A stretch of 7,992 nucleotides of DNA, taken from NCBI GenBank assembly GCA_013696065.1, contig JACCZJ010000101.1, forward strand, positions 1-7,992, written 5' to 3'. A program made the translations under genes and the position numbers. Positions 5,936 to 7,992 of this stretch are shown one piece after another. The stretch's first letter is position 1. The number at the start of each line of letters is the position of its first letter. Under the pieces are notes generated by a model, which saw only the letters and a program-made list of their open reading frames with translations, had not been told where the DNA came from and ran no database searches. The stretch is from Nocardioidaceae bacterium. GTDB lineage: Bacteria; Actinomycetota; Actinomycetes; Propionibacteriales; Nocardioidaceae.

Positions 5936-6823
5936 GTGACGGGGGAGCAGGTGCGCAAACAGAAACGTGGGTGGGCGATCGCGTTCTGCGTGACCGTGCT
6001 GCGACGCCCACTGCTCGCGCTGACCAAACGTGACTGGCGCGGCGCCGAAAACGTCCCGTCCGGGGGCGGATGTGTGGTGGCGGTCAACCACGTCTCCGAG
6101 GTCGACCCGTTTCCGTTCGCCCACTTCATCTACAACAGAGGACGGTTGCCGCGCTTTCTCGGCAAGGCCGACGTGTTCAAAATCCCTATCGCGGGGAAGA
6201 TACTCACCAGTGCGGGTCAGATCCCCGTCTATCGCAAGACCGAGCAAGCTGCCGAGGCGTTCAGTGCTGCCGTGGCGGCGGTTGAGCGAGGTGAATGCGT
6301 CATCATCTACCCCGAGGGCACCATCTCCCGGGACCCTGGGCTCTGGCCGATGGTGGGCAAGACCGGCGCGGCGCGGGTGGCACTCACGACGGGTTGTCCG
6401 GTGATCCCCTGCGCCCAGTGGGGACCCCAGGAGATACTCGCGCCCTATGCTCGCGTGCCGCATCTCCTTCCACGCAAACTGATGCAGGTCCGAGCCGGCA
6501 AGCCGGTCGACCTCCGAGACCTCCAGGGGAAAGCCTTCACGGCTCCCGATCTGATTCTCGCCACCGAACGCATTATGGCGGCCATCACCGAGTTGTTGGC
6601 GCAAATCAGAGGAGAACAGGCGCCAGCACGACGATTCGACCCCGTGGCCGAGGGCGTTCCCGAGATCGGCAACCCTCGACGCATCTCAGTTCAACCTGTC
6701 GACCAGCATCGAGTGGGTTCTGACGAGCGCATCGTGCAGGTCGAGCCGGTGGACATATCCTCGTCGGAACAAGAAGACGCCGAGGTGTCGAGCGAGCCAA
6801 GCCCAAGGGAGCAGCCATCGTGA
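5936..6823 (+). CDS. plsC: 1-acyl-sn-glycerol-3-phosphate acyltransferase (PlsC family)
   Basis: This acyltransferase family converts lysophosphatidate to phosphatidate at the inner face of the membrane. With the start used here (295 residues), block I is NHVSEVD with His52 and Asp57, block II includes LPRFLGKADVFKIPIAGKIL, block III is YPEGT (125-129), and block IV includes CPVIPCAQWG. A hydrophobic stretch near residues 13-30 may lie at the membrane. After about residue 230 comes a low-complexity acidic tail (DISSSEQEDAEVSSEPS) outside the catalytic fold. The start is uncertain: in-frame GTGs occur at 5918, 5933, 5936 and 5951, none with an ideal ribosome site (GGGGGAG lies only three bases before 5951). 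A TTG at 5861 would overlap the divergent gene and is unlikely. The stop overlaps gpsA as GTGA, linking two phospholipid-precursor genes. Confidence 0.93.
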   Translation: MTGEQVRKQKRGWAIAFCVTVLRRPLLALTKRDWRGAENVPSGGGCVVAVNHVSEVDPFPFAHFIYNRGRLPRFLGKADVFKIPIAGKILTSAGQIPVYRKTEQAAEAFSAAVAAVERGECVIIYPEGTISRDPGLWPMVGKTGAARVALTTGCPVIPCAQWGPQEILAPYARVPHLLPRKLMQVRAGKPVDLRDLQGKAFTAPDLILATERIMAAITELLAQIRGEQAPARRFDPVAEGVPEIGNPRRISVQPVDQHRVGSDERIVQVEPVDISSSEQEDAEVSSEPSPREQPS

Positions 6824-7821
6824 ACAAGGTTGCGGTATTCGGCGCTGGCTCCTGGGGTACGGCGTTCTCCCTGGTGCTCGCCGATGCCGGCAACGTCGTC
6901 ACGCTGTGGGCTCGTCGCGAGGAGTTGAGCGCGAACATCAATGCGCGCCATGAGAACGCTGACTACCTGCCCGGCGTCTCGTTGGCCAATGAGATCCATG
7001 CGACACACGACCCGGCCGAAGCACTCGACGGTGCCGAGCTGGTCGTGTTGGCCGTCCCATCTCAGTCGCTGCGTTCAAACCTCCAGCGATGGTCGGGCGA
7101 CATTCCTCCACATGCCGTGCTGTTGAGCCTGATGAAGGGTGTCGAGGTCGGCAGCTCCAAACGTATGAGCGAAGTCATCGAGGAGGTGACCGGCATAGGC
7201 GCGGGCCGGGTCGCTGTCCTTTCCGGGCCCAACCTGTCGCACGAAATCGCAGCCCGACAACCCGCTGCCTCCGTGATCGCTTGCACGGACGAGGCGGTGG
7301 CCGAGGCCCTCCAGTTACGGTGTCACACCGCGTTCTTCCGCCCGTACACGAACACTGACGTGGTCGGTTGCGAGCTCGGCGGCGCGACCAAGAACGTGAT
7401 TGCGTTAGCCGTCGGTATGGCGGTGGGGCTGGGCTTTGGAGACAACACGACTGCCACGGTCATCACGCGTGGGTTAGCGGAGACGGCGCGTCTGGGGCTG
7501 GCGCTGGGTGCTGACCCTTATACGTTCTCAGGCCTTGCCGGCCTCGGCGACTTGGTGGCCACGTGTTCGTCGAGCCTCTCACGCAATCGAACCTTCGGCG
7601 AGAAGCTCGGCCAAGGCATGAGTGTCGCGGATATCGCTTCCTCGACGAGGCAGGTGGCTGAGGGAATCAAGTCGTGTGTGTCTATCCGCGACTTGGCCAC
7701 CAAGGCTGGCGTCGAGATGCCCATCGTCGAGCATGTGGCGGCCCTCGTCGAGGGAGACCTGGCTCCCCAGGAGATGCTGGTCAGTCTGATCTCCCGCTCC
7801 GCCAAATCCGAACGCAGCTGA
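6820..7821 (+). CDS. gpsA: Glycerol-3-phosphate dehydrogenase [NAD(P)+] (GpsA)
   Basis: GpsA reduces dihydroxyacetone phosphate to sn-glycerol-3-phosphate, the backbone for phospholipids; with the upstream PlsC it supplies phosphatidic acid synthesis. The 333 residues are standard length. Visible motifs are the Rossmann loop GAGSWGTA (8-15), LSGPNLSHEIA (from 134), GATKNVIALAVG with the presumed catalytic Lys191, DNTTATVITRGLAE, and GLAGLGDLVATC with Asp244. The GTG at 6820 gives the expected VAVFGAGSWG start, follows AAGGGAG (6805-6811) at an eight-base spacing, and overlaps the plsC stop by four bases, so translation is probably coupled. In many actinobacteria ddl follows gpsA; here the stop is followed by a repeat array and ddl is not seen before the window ends. 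Confidence 0.97.
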   Translation: MNKVAVFGAGSWGTAFSLVLADAGNVVTLWARREELSANINARHENADYLPGVSLANEIHATHDPAEALDGAELVVLAVPSQSLRSNLQRWSGDIPPHAVLLSLMKGVEVGSSKRMSEVIEEVTGIGAGRVAVLSGPNLSHEIAARQPAASVIACTDEAVAEALQLRCHTAFFRPYTNTDVVGCELGGATKNVIALAVGMAVGLGFGDNTTATVITRGLAETARLGLALGADPYTFSGLAGLGDLVATCSSSLSRNRTFGEKLGQGMSVADIASSTRQVAEGIKSCVSIRDLATKAGVEMPIVEHVAALVEGDLAPQEMLVSLISRSAKSERS

Positions 7822-7830
7822 CCCCCTCAT

Positions 7831-7919
7831 CCGTTGAGAGGCCAGTTACCTCCCGTCGAGAGGCCACTGCCCTTCCGTTGAGAGGCCAGCTACCTCCCGT
7901 TGAGAGGTCAGTTACCGCC
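7831..7919 (+). repeat. 22-bp tandem repeat, four divergent copies
   Basis: Units begin at 7831, 7853, 7875 and 7897, an exact 22-base period, with consensus CCGTTGAGAGGCCAGYTACC plus TC. Units one and three differ by one base; unit two (CCGTCGAGAGGCCACTGCCC) and unit four (AGGTCAG, ACCGC) are more diverged. The array starts nine bases after the gpsA stop and is followed by CCCCTTTC (7932-7939). It is the same family as 1936-1979 in the opposite strand orientation. Units have no unique spacers, so it is not CRISPR. Units one and three keep GAGG/CCTC complementarity, unit two keeps it with a G-U pair, unit four loses it. Confidence 0.92.
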
Positions 7920-7956
7920 CGCCAACGCGTCCCCTTTCACTCCCCGGGAGACGTCA

Positions 7957-7992
7957 ATGTTCGGCCCGCTACGCGGGTTGAATCGGGGCGAA
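7957..7992 (+). CDS. Possible start of a further gene (3' end outside window)
   Basis: An ATG at 7957 lies six bases after GGGAG (7946-7950), a good ribosome-site spacing, and the frame (MFGPLRGLNRGE) stays open for the 12 codons to the window edge. Twelve codons are too few to recognise a product; it does not look like the usual start of ddl, the common neighbour of gpsA. The predicted hairpin at 7963-7981 lies inside this frame, which argues somewhat against coding. Confidence 0.3.
   Translation, partial: MFGPLRGLNRGE
7963..7981 (+). other. GC-rich hairpin near right edge
   Basis: CGGCCCGC (7963-7970) can pair with GCGGGTTG (7974-7981) around a TAC loop, using six Watson-Crick and two G-U pairs. 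No T run follows within the window. It could be part of a terminator for plsC-gpsA, or a coincidence within a coding start. Confidence 0.35.

Noticed and set aside
1936..7919. CRISPR array
   Set aside because: Units are directly adjacent with a 22-base period and no unique spacers; no cas genes are present.

Overview
The window looks like ordinary chromosome of a high-GC Gram-positive bacterium (Actinomycetota). The signs are strongly GC-biased third codon positions, frequent GTG starts, an HU protein with a long Lys/Ala/Ser/Thr-rich tail directly after leuCD, a divergent NdgR/LtbR-type IclR regulator next to leuC, and a fused Ada/AraC/AlkA repair protein. I cannot name the genus; Micrococcales or Propionibacteriales would fit.

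Layout: (1) 3-1876, an alkylation-repair operon. The 3' part of an Ada-AlkA fusion (its 5' end lies left of the window) overlaps ogt by four bases (ATGA). (2) 1877-1997, a short convergent gap filled by two unrelated tandem repeats: 17 bp x2 and 22 bp x2. (3) 1998-4853, ndgR (minus strand) divergent from leuC-leuD, the isopropylmalate isomerase pair of leucine biosynthesis. The intergenic region between the preferred starts is only 47 bp and carries regularly alternating CTGA/TCAG half-sites. (4) 4854-5652, a 163-bp leader region with two predicted hairpins, then the HU-family gene. (5) 5664-5870 (minus), a 68-residue cold-shock-fold-like protein, convergent with HU and divergent from plsC. 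(6) About 5936-7821, plsC and gpsA, overlapping by GTGA, which together supply glycerol-3-phosphate and acylate lysophosphatidate for membrane phospholipids. (7) 7822-7992, four 22-bp repeats of the same family as in (2), then a possible start of a further gene at 7957.

The genes themselves are conventional. The most unusual signal is the 22-bp repeat family, present at two sites about 5.9 kb apart. At each site it lies just past the stop codon of a gene (ndgR, gpsA), in the same orientation relative to that gene, with a C/T-rich lead-in and a CCCCTTTC tract at the far edge. Secondary points are promoter spacings that suggest leaderless mRNAs for two minus-strand genes, a putative sliding-clamp motif at the Ogt C-terminus, and an unusual SD-ATG pair at the right edge. 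I found no rRNA, tRNA, CRISPR array, transposase, phage gene or defence system.
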